Below are positions 8,332 to 17,182 of a stretch of 64,000 nt of DNA, piece by piece. The DNA lies in NCBI RefSeq assembly GCF_900105325.1, contig NZ_FNSU01000003.1:1612001-1676000 (forward strand), read 5' to 3'. Source of the stretch: Pseudomonas marginalis. Its GTDB lineage: Bacteria; Pseudomonadota; Gammaproteobacteria; Pseudomonadales; Pseudomonadaceae. The notes under the pieces are model-generated. The model worked only from the letters and a program-made list of their open reading frames with translations. It searched no databases and had not been told where the DNA came from. Both the position numbers and the translations under genes were made by a program. The stretch's first letter is position 1. Each line of letters begins with the position of its first letter.

Positions 8332-9024
8332 TCAGGCGGCGACGGCCAGGTTGATCGACGTACCGCGCAGGGTGCGGTGCAGGCGTACCTGCAGCTCATT
8401 GCCAAACGCGTAGTAACGGGTGAGCAGGGTCTGGCCGCGCGCCGCGAAGCGGTTGTAGGCGATTACCGCCGGGATCGCCGCGAACAGGCCGATGGCCGTG
8501 GCGATCAAGGCTTCGGCAATGCCCGGCGCTACGGTGGACAACGTCGCCTGTTGCACCTGGGACAAGCCGATAAACGAATTCATGATGCCCCACACCGTGC
8601 CGAACAGGCCGATGTACGGGCTGACCGAACCCACGGTCGCCAGAAATTGCAGGCCCTTTTCCAGCTCGATTTCCTGCTCGGTGATCGCCACCTGCAAGGC
8701 CCGCTCCACGCCTTCGAGCACCGCCGGGTCATGGCTGTGCAAGTGCTGGTATTCCTGGACCCCGGCGATAAAGATCGGCGCAATGCCGCCCTCGCCCGCC
8801 TGTTGGATCTCACGGGACAGTGCCTGCAGATCCGGCGCGGCGCGAAAGCGCTGCACAAAACCGTTCAACTGACGCTCCAGGCGGCGCAGCACACTGCCGC
8901 GCTGGATAATCAGGTACCAGCTGAGCAAGGACGCCAACAGCAAGGTGAGCATGACAGCCTTGACCAACAGGCTGGCGTCGCTGATCAGTCCCCAGATCGT
9001 CATATGTTCCATCGTCGCGTGCAT
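8332..9024 (-). CDS. exbB: MotA/TolQ/ExbB proton channel family protein
   Basis: A 230-residue protein with three predicted membrane helices and the typical ExbB/TolQ segment YIGLFGTVWGIMNSFIGLSQ (about residues 136-155) followed by GIAEALIATAIGLFAAIPAV. It makes the ExbB pentamer that, with ExbD, converts proton flow into TonB movement. GGAGA lies 6 bp before the ATG. It begins 47 bp after the phytase stop and precedes exbD, so it is probably co-transcribed with the phytase. Confidence 0.93.
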   Translation of the reverse strand: MHATMEHMTIWGLISDASLLVKAVMLTLLLASLLSWYLIIQRGSVLRRLERQLNGFVQRFRAAPDLQALSREIQQAGEGGIAPIFIAGVQEYQHLHSHDPAVLEGVERALQVAITEQEIELEKGLQFLATVGSVSPYIGLFGTVWGIMNSFIGLSQVQQATLSTVAPGIAEALIATAIGLFAAIPAVIAYNRFAARGQTLLTRYYAFGNELQVRLHRTLRGTSINLAVAA

Positions 9025-9071
9025 AGTGAATCTCCCATTCGATTAAAAAGTGATGACCGGTTGATGACGGT

Positions 9072-10937
9072 TCACGGCAATTTCAATGCGCGGGTGACCT
9101 CGGCCCAGGGTACGAACTTGAAGTTCTGGGTTTGCTCGGGCATGCGCTTGCGCCCGTCCTGCACCACCAGCATGCCTTGGCTCCATGGCCCGCCGAGGTT
9201 GATGGCGGTGACTTCCAGGCCATCGGTTTCCGACGCACCGTCGATACCGGCGGCGGCGTTCAAGCCGACGCGAAAGCCGCCGTGCACGGCAAACGGCGGT
9301 TCGGCATCCACCACCAGGTAGCTGTCATTGCCTTGGCTGGAGATCACCAGGTAGTCATGTTTATCGCTTTGGTACAGCGCCAGGCCCTCGACATCCGCAT
9401 GCAATTGCGGGCCGACCTTGATCACGCTGGTCAACGTCGCCGGTTGATCGGCGCGCGCATCCACCGCCCACACGCCGACGTCTTCCTCACCGATAAACAG
9501 GCGCTGGCGCTGGTCGTCGGCCACACAGCCTTCGGGTTGGCTGTCGACCTTGAACTGACGCACCAGCTCGCCATGCACACGGCCGTCCGGCGCACTGAGG
9601 CGGTATTGCAGGAAGGTGCCGTCCTTGCCGTTGGCAATCGCGTAGATCTCGCCGCTGGCGGGCTGGAACAGGCAAATGCCATAGATTTCCTTGAGCGGCG
9701 TGGGCACTTCACCGGCCTCTCGCAGCTCGCCGCTCTGGCGGTCGATGCTGAACAGGCTCAGGCTGTTGTGATCGCGATTGCTCGCCACCGCCAGGTCCAC
9801 CGTTTGCGCGCCAAGCTTGAAGTTGGGGCGTACGTCGACGTTATTCAGGCGGCCCACCGCCAGTTCCTGCAACAGCTTGCCGTCGAGGTCGTAGGCGAGC
9901 AGGCCCTGTTTCTTGTTGGTGCCGAGCACACGGCTGTTGGCCGGGGTTTGCGGGTGAATCCAGATCGCCGGGTCATCCGCCGCATCGCCCTGGCGGCCGA
10001 CCGGGTCGCTCTGGCGCAAGGCCGCGACTTCCGGCAGCACCGCAGCCGCCGCGACGGGCGTGGCCTGCCAGTCGAGCCTGGCCTGGTAGAGCGTGCCGCT
10101 GTCATCATCGCGCACCAGCAGCTGGCGGCCATTGAGCGCCAATTGCTCCGGCTCTTTCAGGCCCGGCAGGCCCAGGCTCGGTTGCTCCACCCAGCGCTCG
10201 CCGGTGTGCTGGAACAGGTGTAACCGGGCGGTCTTCGGGTCCAGGGCAACCACACCACCGGGTACCAGCGCCATGGCCCCGGCTTCGCGCTTGGGAGTGT
10301 CGAACAGCGCCACCGGCGTGCGTTTCACCTCGGCTTCCGGGTGCGCCGGGTAGGCCCACCAGCCGACATTCTCTTCATTCACCACCAACTGCTGGGTGGC
10401 GTCGTCCACCTGGCAGAACTGCGCCGACGGCGGCAGCGGCAGACCCCGTACACGCTGGGGGGCGGTGAGCAGCGTCGCGCCGTTGCCCACCAGCCATTGC
10501 TCGCCCTTGCCCTCTTCGCCCACCAGGAACACAAACAGATTGGCCGCGGCGTCGCGGTACAGGCACAAGCCATTTACCGGGTAGTCGCGGGTCGGCAGGT
10601 ACAGCGGTTTGCCCCAGCTTTTGCTGGCGCTGTCCAGGCTGATCAGCAACGCCTGTTGGCGCTCGTTGTCGAGGCTGGCGACCAGCACCTGGGTACCTGC
10701 GGCGCGGATGTCGAGGCTGCTGAAGTTACCGTTGAAACGCGCCAGCTCGGCGCCCTGGCTGTCGAGCAGTTGCAGGCCGTCGCGGGTGCTGGTGGCCAGG
10801 CGCTCGGTGGTGTTGGGCAGGAAGGCCACGGCTTCGGCCTTCAAGGATGGCGCCCAAGGCGTCAGGGTCAGATCGGCAGCCAGTGCATGAGTGCAGGTCA
10901 ACACCGATATCAGCAAGTACAGCTTGGAAATTCTCAT
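9072..10937 (-). CDS. Dual-domain beta-propeller phytase
   Basis: The ATG at 10937 is chosen because it opens a signal peptide (MRISKLYLLISVLTCTHALA) and has AAGGATT upstream, giving 621 residues. The C-terminal half carries beta-propeller phytase signatures: DDPAIWIHP near residue 320, VLGTNKKQGLLAYDLDGK and LNNVDVRPNF, which supply calcium and phosphate ligands, and ADVEGLALY further on. The N-terminal half (about 25-310) is a second, degenerate propeller, as described for tandem-domain Pseudomonas phytases. The enzyme releases phosphate from phytate outside the inner membrane. It follows a TonB receptor gene (a REPIN in between) and precedes exbBD-tonB; a Pho box lies at the head of the group. 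Confidence 0.85.
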   Translation of the reverse strand: MRISKLYLLISVLTCTHALAADLTLTPWAPSLKAEAVAFLPNTTERLATSTRDGLQLLDSQGAELARFNGNFSSLDIRAAGTQVLVASLDNERQQALLISLDSASKSWGKPLYLPTRDYPVNGLCLYRDAAANLFVFLVGEEGKGEQWLVGNGATLLTAPQRVRGLPLPPSAQFCQVDDATQQLVVNEENVGWWAYPAHPEAEVKRTPVALFDTPKREAGAMALVPGGVVALDPKTARLHLFQHTGERWVEQPSLGLPGLKEPEQLALNGRQLLVRDDDSGTLYQARLDWQATPVAAAAVLPEVAALRQSDPVGRQGDAADDPAIWIHPQTPANSRVLGTNKKQGLLAYDLDGKLLQELAVGRLNNVDVRPNFKLGAQTVDLAVASNRDHNSLSLFSIDRQSGELREAGEVPTPLKEIYGICLFQPASGEIYAIANGKDGTFLQYRLSAPDGRVHGELVRQFKVDSQPEGCVADDQRQRLFIGEEDVGVWAVDARADQPATLTSVIKVGPQLHADVEGLALYQSDKHDYLVISSQGNDSYLVVDAEPPFAVHGGFRVGLNAAAGIDGASETDGLEVTAINLGGPWSQGMLVVQDGRKRMPEQTQNFKFVPWAEVTRALKLP

Positions 10938-10967
10938 GTACAAACAAATCCTTCGAAAACAATGGAG

Positions 10968-11066
10968 TTCCAATGTGGGAGGGGGCTTGCTCCCGATAGC
11001 GGTCAATCAGTGAAGGATGCACAACTGGCCCCCCTCATCGGGAGCAAGCCCCCTCCCACATTGGAA
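10968..11066. repeat. REPIN, GTGGGAGGGGGCTTGC family
   Basis: Inverted REP pair with arms TTCCAATGTGGGAGGGGGCT and its complement. It lies between the TonB receptor and phytase genes of one probable operon and might act as a transcript-processing or attenuation hairpin (inference). Confidence 0.9.
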
Positions 11067-11078
11067 TCGAGGTGTGAG

Positions 11079-13592
11079 TTAGAAATGAGTGAAGGTCAGT
11101 CCCACCTTGTAGGTCGGGCCGTACTCTTCGTATTGGCCGTTGTAGCTGCGGTGGCCGGTGTAGACGAAGTACGACTCATCGGTGAGGTTCTGGGCTTCGA
11201 AGCTGACTTGCAGGTTCTTGGTCAGCGAGTAGCGCGCGCTGAAGTCGACGAAGGTCTGGGCGTCGACGTGCAGGTCGTGGGCCTTGTCGTTGATCGAGGC
11301 CAGTTCATACAGGTAGGCCGACTTGTAGTTGGCCGACAGGCGCAGGCTGAGCTTGTCGTCCTCCCAGCCGAGCATCAGATTGCCGACGGTGTCCGACTGG
11401 TTGGGCAGGCTGATGTTGCGCTTGCGATTCGTGCCGCTGGCGGCGTCGAAGCCTTCGATATCGGCGCTGGAGCGGCTGAAGGTGCTGTTGGCGCCGATCA
11501 GCAAACCGTTCCACGGTGCGGGCAGCCAGTCGAACTTCTGTGAGTAGGCCAGTTCCAGGCCGTAGAGCTTGGCGCTGTCGCCGTTGGCATAGGTGTGAGC
11601 CTCGGAGAAATTGGTCCAGGCGCCGGTGCCGGCGAGGTCGGTGTTGTAGACGAAATTCTTGATGTCCTTGTAGAACACAAACGCCGACACGGTGCCGGCG
11701 CGGCCCATGAAGTGCTCGATACCCAGGTCAAGGTTGCTCGATTCCAGGGGCTTGAGGTCCGGGTTGCCGAAGGTGGCTTCGTCATCGTCGATCACAAAAC
11801 CCGGCGCCATCTGGCCGAACGTCGGGCGCACCACCGACTTGGTCCAGGCCGCGCGCACCTGGGTGTTCTTGTCGATCTGGTAGCGCGCATGCAGGCCCGG
11901 CAGCCAATGGTGATAGCGGCGCTTGGTCTCGGTGGGCGTGAACACGCCATCGGTGGCACCCGTACCCTTGGCTTCGAACTCGGTGCCTTCGTAGCGCAGC
12001 CCGGCGATAAAGCGCCAGTCGTCAACGTCGAGGGTGTTCATCAGGTAGCCGGCGTTGATGTCCTCGCGGATGGTGAAGTCGTTGACCCGCGATTCGGTCT
12101 CGTCATAGAAGTCCGCCGGGTTGAGGCTGCCGATCAGCTGCTTGATGGCACCGGGGCTGATGCCGGGGCCGTAGTTGCCCAGGCGATAGTCGACGCTGCC
12201 CTTCTGGAAGCGGCTGAGGTTGAGTTGGTCGGCACTGAAGCCGAGGGTGTCGAAGTCTTCGTAGACCCAGGCCTCCAGGTCGTTGTCCTTGTTGCGGCGG
12301 CTGACCTTGCCGCCGAACTTGACCTGGGACGCATAGCCGCTCAGGTCATAGTCGCGAGCCAGGTCCAGGCGCAGGTTTTTCTCGGTGTCCGTGGTGTTCT
12401 GTTTTTCCCAGTCGACCTTGTCGAGGCTGAAGTTGCTGGCGTCGTAGAAGCCGCTGCCGATGATCGGGCGGGGTTTGTCCTTGTCGTAGAAACCGCTGCC
12501 TGCAAAGTCGCCGCCGTCGAAGGTGGCGCCGGCGATATGCGCCGGGCTGTCTTCGCTGGACTGGCTGTAGCCGGCCTGGCCGCTTAAGGTCCACAGGCCG
12601 AGCATGCGTTCGCCGCCGAATACATAGGATTGGATTTCCTGGGTTTCCTCACGGTTTTTCAGCTTGCGCTTGCCCTCGGCATCACCCAGTTGGCCCGGGG
12701 CCTGGGGGTCGGCAAACTCGATGCTGGTGGAGTTGCGGGTTTCGGTGTCGGTGTAGCGGCTGTAGAGGGTGCGCAGGTAGTAGCTGCTGAGGTCGTCGGG
12801 CTTGTAGTCGAAGTTCAGGCCACCGCCGGCACGCTCGCGGCTGATGTCGTAGTCGCGCTGTTCGAACTCGTTGAGCCGGGCGCCGTCGGTGAAGTCCCAG
12901 GCGCCGCCGGTTTCGACGTTGTCCGAACCGAAGTCGCGTTTCTGCCAACTCAGCGCTGCGGCGACGCCGAAGTTGTCAATGCCGTCGCCGAGGCTGAAAC
13001 GGTTACTGGCGGCGCCGGAGAATTTCGGGCTGGTCTGGTGGGTGTTCTTGTCGTAGCTGGCTTCGCTGCTGCCGGTGTAGAACAAACCTTTATGGTCGAA
13101 GGCCGAGAGGCTTTGCACATCGACGGTGCCGCCGAGTGAATTGGCGTCCATGTCCGGGGTGAGGGTCTTGATCACCGACAGCGATTGCACCAGTTCCGAA
13201 GGCAGTACATCGAGGGCCACGGCGCGGCGCGCGCTTTCCGGGGCGGGCACCAGGGTGCCGTTGATGGTGACGCTGTTGAGGTCCGGGCCCAGGCCGCGCA
13301 CGCTGACAAAGCGCCCTTCGCCCTGGTCGCGCTCCACACTGATGCCCGGCAGGCGCTGCGCCGCTTCGGCGACGTTCTGATCCGGCAACTGGGCCACGCC
13401 GTCGGCATGCACCACGCTCTTGATGCTGTCGGCGCTGCGTTGCTCCTTGAGCGCCTGGTCGATGGCGGCAGCCTGGCCGACCACCTCGACGTGCTCGGTG
13501 GCGCTCGCTTCGGCGGCGCTCAACCGTTCACTGGCCATCGCCAGGGCCAAGGCGGTAAGCGTAAAGCTGACGAGCCCGGTGCGCTTGTACAT
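11079..13592 (-). CDS. TonB-dependent receptor, phytase-linked
   Basis: An 837-residue receptor with signal peptide (about 27 residues) and a plug domain (VVGQAAAIDQALKEQRSA, LPDQNVAEAAQRLPGISVER, GLGPDLNSVTINGTL) typical of the large TonB-Xanth/Caul type receptors, then a barrel ending in YGPTYKVGLTFTHF. GGAGGATTGC lies directly before the ATG. It is the first gene of a minus-strand unit leading into phytase and exbBD-tonB, and a well-matched Pho box lies 74 bp upstream of its start. Import of phytate or an inositol phosphate product is therefore a reasonable inference; the ligand is not proven by sequence. Confidence 0.9.
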   Translation of the reverse strand: MYKRTGLVSFTLTALALAMASERLSAAEASATEHVEVVGQAAAIDQALKEQRSADSIKSVVHADGVAQLPDQNVAEAAQRLPGISVERDQGEGRFVSVRGLGPDLNSVTINGTLVPAPESARRAVALDVLPSELVQSLSVIKTLTPDMDANSLGGTVDVQSLSAFDHKGLFYTGSSEASYDKNTHQTSPKFSGAASNRFSLGDGIDNFGVAAALSWQKRDFGSDNVETGGAWDFTDGARLNEFEQRDYDISRERAGGGLNFDYKPDDLSSYYLRTLYSRYTDTETRNSTSIEFADPQAPGQLGDAEGKRKLKNREETQEIQSYVFGGERMLGLWTLSGQAGYSQSSEDSPAHIAGATFDGGDFAGSGFYDKDKPRPIIGSGFYDASNFSLDKVDWEKQNTTDTEKNLRLDLARDYDLSGYASQVKFGGKVSRRNKDNDLEAWVYEDFDTLGFSADQLNLSRFQKGSVDYRLGNYGPGISPGAIKQLIGSLNPADFYDETESRVNDFTIREDINAGYLMNTLDVDDWRFIAGLRYEGTEFEAKGTGATDGVFTPTETKRRYHHWLPGLHARYQIDKNTQVRAAWTKSVVRPTFGQMAPGFVIDDDEATFGNPDLKPLESSNLDLGIEHFMGRAGTVSAFVFYKDIKNFVYNTDLAGTGAWTNFSEAHTYANGDSAKLYGLELAYSQKFDWLPAPWNGLLIGANSTFSRSSADIEGFDAASGTNRKRNISLPNQSDTVGNLMLGWEDDKLSLRLSANYKSAYLYELASINDKAHDLHVDAQTFVDFSARYSLTKNLQVSFEAQNLTDESYFVYTGHRSYNGQYEEYGPTYKVGLTFTHF

Positions 13593-13665
13593 GCAATCCT
13601 CCCCAAGAATCCGTTGGCGCCAGGCAAGGGGCCCGGCAACTGGGAGGGCACGCTAGGGGTGGGGG

Positions 13666-13683
13666 ATGACGGTTCTGTGACAG
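13666..13683 (-). promoter_or_regulatory. Pho box (PhoB binding site) candidate
   Basis: Read on the minus strand the site is CTGTCACAGAACCGTCAT: two 7-bp direct repeats (CTGTCAC and CCGTCAT) 4 bp apart, against the consensus CTGTCAT-N4-CTGTCAY. It lies 74 bp before the receptor start codon, a normal distance for an activator site replacing the -35 element. Confidence 0.7.
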
Positions 13684-13826
13684 GGGACGGCGCGAAGGCC
13701 TGTAAACCGGGGTTTAGAGCAGTCCTGCAGGTGCAAATGAGCTGATATGACCTGTGTAGATCCCCTGTTATCCCCCCGACGGGTTCACTGAGGATACGGG
13801 GGGCCTGCTTCGCAGACCGGCGCGGG

Positions 13827-13898
13827 GCAAGCCCGCTCACCACAGCAAGCCTGCTCACCACATCAAGCCCGCTCACCACAGCAAGCTCCTCCCACATT
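13827..13898. repeat. Tandem array of 18-bp REP half-units (4 units)
   Basis: Four contiguous 18-bp units: GCAAGCCCGCTCACCACA, GCAAGCCTGCTCACCACA, TCAAGCCCGCTCACCACA and GCAAGCTCCTCCCACATT. The first three belong to one REP family and the last to the GTGGGAGG family. Direct tandem order differs from the usual inverted pair. Confidence 0.9.
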
Positions 13899-14015
13899 TT
13901 TTGATCGCCCGTGTGTTTGAGCTGAGCTGATTCGACCCTCCTCCACCGTCATCCAACGGTCACATCCATCTGCTGTGCTGGCGCCCACCACTCATTCGCC
14001 CAAGGACCTGCGGCC

Positions 14016-14930
14016 ATGTTTTCCGTGCTCAAGCCCCACCGCTGGAAACTCTCGTTGCTGCTGATCGCGGCCAACCTCGGGCTGATCCTGCACCTGGCCT
14101 GCGGCGAGTTGAAAAGCGTCAGCGAATGGGTGTGGCTGGATATCTTCGGCGAAGGCGGTTCCGCCCTGCTCGCTCTGGTATGGCTGGGCCTGGTGCTCAA
14201 AAGCCGCCCCGCCGGGCGCGTCACCAATTACCTGGCGCTGGGCCTGTCGTGCATCTTTTTCTCCTGGTGGATCGACAGCCTCGACGAATTTATCCGCCTG
14301 CCCGACAGCATCACCTGGGACCACTGGCTCGAGTCCGGGCCGATGCCGGTGGGCATGATCCTGCTGACCATCGGCATCTACCACTGGCACCGCGAACAAC
14401 TGGCGATCAGCGCGCAGATGGAAAAGCGCGAGCGCTTGTTCCGTGAACATCGACTGTTCGACAAACTCACACCGCTGGCCGGCGCCGACTACCTCAAGCG
14501 CCAACTGGCCGACAGCCTGCAGGACAGCCGCGAGCAGCAACAACCGCTGTCGCTGCTGGCCCTGGACCTGGACAACTTCGCCGCGATCAACCAGGCCTAC
14601 GGGCATGCCGAGGGCGACGCGGTGTTGCAGGCCCTCAGCCATTTGCTGCTGCTCAACCTGCGCCGCCAGGACCTGCTGTGCCGCCTGGCCGGCGACCGTT
14701 TTGTGGTGCTGCTGCCCAACACCGGCGAACGCCAGGCCAAGGAGCTGGCGCTGGAGTTGCAGCAAGCGGTGCGCGGCCTGGCCCACAAGACCCGGCAACA
14801 GGGCGAACGCCTGCAACTGGCGGCGACCACCGCCGTGGTCATGGCCCTTGAAGAACCGCCCCAGGACTTGCTCAAGCGCCTGAACCTGGCATTGGCCAGG
14901 GCCAAGCAACCCCTTGCGAAAAGTGCCTGA
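14016..14930 (+). CDS. Membrane GGDEF-domain protein with degenerate active site
   Basis: A 304-residue protein with about four predicted N-terminal membrane helices (residues 10-30, 48-62, 70-88, 110-125) and a C-terminal GGDEF-type domain (about 150-300). The substrate loop DLDNFAAINQAYGHAEGDAVL is conserved, but the signature reads A225-G-D-R-F instead of GGDEF. The arginine replaces the metal-binding glutamate, so diguanylate cyclase activity is doubtful and a c-di-GMP/GTP-sensing or scaffolding role is possible. The following AraC regulator gene starts 1 bp after its stop, suggesting one transcript. Confidence 0.85.
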   Translation: MFSVLKPHRWKLSLLLIAANLGLILHLACGELKSVSEWVWLDIFGEGGSALLALVWLGLVLKSRPAGRVTNYLALGLSCIFFSWWIDSLDEFIRLPDSITWDHWLESGPMPVGMILLTIGIYHWHREQLAISAQMEKRERLFREHRLFDKLTPLAGADYLKRQLADSLQDSREQQQPLSLLALDLDNFAAINQAYGHAEGDAVLQALSHLLLLNLRRQDLLCRLAGDRFVVLLPNTGERQAKELALELQQAVRGLAHKTRQQGERLQLAATTAVVMALEEPPQDLLKRLNLALARAKQPLAKSA

Positions 14931-14931
14931 G

Positions 14932-15969
14932 ATGGCCGTGAAAACCAGCTGGTATGAAGCCGACAGCCGCTTTATCCCAGGGCATTACCAACCCGCCACG
15001 CTGATCGACCTGGCCTTGTCCCGCGACATCGACAGCCATCGCCTGCTGCGCGGCACCGGGCTGTTTCACGAGGACATCCTGGCCGGCACCGCGCACCTGA
15101 GCCCGCAGCAGTTTTTCGGCTTGATCGGCAACAGCCGCAAGTTACTGGACGCCGACGACAGCAGCTTCCTGTTTGGCCAGCGCCTGCTACCGGGCTATTA
15201 CGGCGCCGCCAGCCACGCCCTTGGGCATGCGCAGAACCTGCACCAGGCCCTGGAAATCCTGATCCAGCAACAGGTGCTGCTCAGCCCGTTGGCCACCCTG
15301 CAACTGGAACTGGATGAGCACCACGCCTACCTGTACTGGCTGGACAGTTGCGGCGCCGGCGAACACTGGCGCTTCCTGCTGGAAGCCAGCATGACCTCGC
15401 TGGTTGCCATGAGCCAATGGCTCAGCGGCGAACGCCTGCCGTGGGCGTGCAGTTTCAGCCATGCCGAACCGCGTTATATCGAGCAGTACTGGGTGCATCT
15501 GGGCGAAGACACGCGCTTCGAGCGCCCGCTGGACATGATGACGATCCCGCGCGAATACCTCACCCGCACCTGGCCGGGCGCCTCGACCACGGCCGGCCAG
15601 GTTGCACGTCGGCAAGCCCGCGAGCAGATCGAGCAGCTGGGCTTTGCCGGCAGCTTTCTCGACTGCCTCTACGAGTACCTGCGCGACCAGGTGCGCCAGC
15701 CGCCCAGCCTCGAACAGGCGGCCCAGGCCTTCGCCATGAGCCCGGCGACCCTCAAGCGCAAGTTGCACAAGCACGACACCGGTTTTCAACAGCAGGTGGA
15801 CCGAGTGCGCAAGCAGGTGGCGTTGCACCTGTACCAGGTCAAGGGCTACAGCAATGATGAAGTGGCGGCGTACCTGAACTTCAACGATGCGGCGAATTTC
15901 CGGCGCTCATTCAAGCGCTGGACCGGCAGCACCCCGAACCTGATCCGCCAGCTGTTCAACAGCCGCTAG
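14932..15969 (+). CDS. AraC-family transcriptional regulator
   Basis: The ATG at 14932, one base after the GGDEF gene stop, gives 345 residues. The N-terminal two thirds resemble the arabinose-binding-like domain of OruR/ArgR-type AraC proteins (segment GHYQPATLIDLALSRDIDSH). The C-terminal about 100 residues carry two helix-turn-helix motifs (LEQAAQAFAMSPATLKRKLH and SNDEVAAYLNFNDAANFRRS, then FKRWTGSTPNLIR). The effector and targets are unknown; linkage to the GGDEF gene suggests a shared function. Its 3' end overlaps the convergent LysR gene by 14 bp. Confidence 0.88.
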   Translation: MAVKTSWYEADSRFIPGHYQPATLIDLALSRDIDSHRLLRGTGLFHEDILAGTAHLSPQQFFGLIGNSRKLLDADDSSFLFGQRLLPGYYGAASHALGHAQNLHQALEILIQQQVLLSPLATLQLELDEHHAYLYWLDSCGAGEHWRFLLEASMTSLVAMSQWLSGERLPWACSFSHAEPRYIEQYWVHLGEDTRFERPLDMMTIPREYLTRTWPGASTTAGQVARRQAREQIEQLGFAGSFLDCLYEYLRDQVRQPPSLEQAAQAFAMSPATLKRKLHKHDTGFQQQVDRVRKQVALHLYQVKGYSNDEVAAYLNFNDAANFRRSFKRWTGSTPNLIRQLFNSR

Positions 15970-16837
15970 CCAGGCGTTCGCGCAGAAACTCCACCAGCGC
16001 CTGCACCGGCCGTGAGCTTTGCCGATGCTGGGGATACACCGCCGACAGGGTCAGGGCTTCGGGGGCAAAATCATCGAGGAGCGTGACCAGCCGCCCGTCC
16101 TTCAAGGCGTCGCCGACGATGAAGGTCGGCAGGTAGGTGACGCCCAGGCCGGCGACGGCGGTATCGCGCAGCAACTCGCCGTTATTCACGCGCATACGGC
16201 CGGTGACATTCAGTGCTTGCAGCTTGCCTTTGAAGCGCCATTGCACCTGGCGGCCATGGCCGTAGGGCAGGCAGTCGTGTTCGGCGAGGTCTTCGGGTTT
16301 AAGCGGCGTACCGCGCAGTGCCAGGTACTCGGGGCTGGCGCAATACACGCGCTCGATGCTGGCGATACGGCGAGCGATGAGGGTGGAATCTTCCAGGGTG
16401 CCGATGCGCAGCACCAGGTCGTAGCCCTCACCGATGAGGTCCACCGGGCGGTCGCTGAGGTCAACTTCCACCGACACCTGGGGATGGCGCTGCAAGAACA
16501 CCGGCAACAGGCAACCCAGGTGCGCCATGGCGAACGACAACGGCGCACTCAGGCGAATGGTGCCGCGCGGTTCACTGTTCTGGCCGGCGATGCCCTGCTC
16601 CACTTGCTCGACTTCACCGAGCAGGCGCAAGGCGGACTCGTAGTAACTCTGGCCCAGGGGCGTGACATCCAGGCGGCGTGTGGAGCGGTTGAGCAGGCGC
16701 ACGCCGAGGCGATCTTCCAGCTGGATCAGGCGGCGGCTGACGAATTGCTTGGACAGGCCCAATTGTTCGGCGGCGGCGGTGAAGCTGCCGGATTCCATGA
16801 CCTGGCAGAACAGGCGCATGTCTTCGAAGGGGTTCAT
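15956..16837 (-). CDS. LysR-family transcriptional regulator
   Basis: A 293-residue LysR protein starting at ATG 16837 (MNPFEDMRLF). The N-terminal winged helix (FTAAAEQLGLSKQFVSRRLI, then LGVRLLNRSTRRLDVTPLG) is followed by the periplasmic-binding-like effector domain (SAPLSFAMAHLGCLLPVFL and onward). It is separated by a nested REPIN from the amidohydrolase operon on the same strand and may or may not control it. Confidence 0.88.
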   Translation of the reverse strand: MNPFEDMRLFCQVMESGSFTAAAEQLGLSKQFVSRRLIQLEDRLGVRLLNRSTRRLDVTPLGQSYYESALRLLGEVEQVEQGIAGQNSEPRGTIRLSAPLSFAMAHLGCLLPVFLQRHPQVSVEVDLSDRPVDLIGEGYDLVLRIGTLEDSTLIARRIASIERVYCASPEYLALRGTPLKPEDLAEHDCLPYGHGRQVQWRFKGKLQALNVTGRMRVNNGELLRDTAVAGLGVTYLPTFIVGDALKDGRLVTLLDDFAPEALTLSAVYPQHRQSSRPVQALVEFLRERLASGC

Positions 16838-16898
16838 TGTCGCTTCTCGGTAGACGATGGGCTGTTTTATAACTGGATGGTCGCAACACCACAAATCA

Positions 16899-17158
16899 AA
16901 TGTGGAAGGGGGCTTGCCCTAATGCCAGTCAGTTAAGGCTTTTTGTAGGAGCGAGCTTGCTCGCGAAAAACTCAAAGGCGCCGCGTTCATTCAGGAAGCA
17001 CGCGTTATCGTTGACGTTTTTCGCGAGCAAGCTCGCTCCTACAGGAGGCGATGTACGCTTAACTGACTAGGCATTAGGGCTTGCCCCCGATAGCGGTGCA
17101 TCAGTCAACAATACTGAGACTGACACACCGCAATCGGGGGCAAGCCCCCTCCCACATT
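16899..17158. repeat. Nested REPIN: one family inserted into another
   Basis: The outer shell begins GTGGAAGGGGGCTTGCCC and ends GGCAAGCCCCCTCCCACATT. Inside it is a complete 100-bp REPIN of the GTAGGAGCGAGCTTGC family (16944-17043), flanked by a 21/22-nt inverted repeat (16917-16937 with 17058-17079, one base indel). With its flanks this explains the 345-bp gene-free region between 16838 and 17182. Confidence 0.88.
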
Positions 17159-17182
17159 GATCACCTACAGGCTGAGAACAAC

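Larger units (their letters stand above)
13593..14015. other. Intergenic region with Pho box and tandem REP array
   Basis: No credible gene. The left part holds the receptor promoter, the middle a tandem REP array, and the right part the promoter region of the GGDEF gene. Confidence 0.7.
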
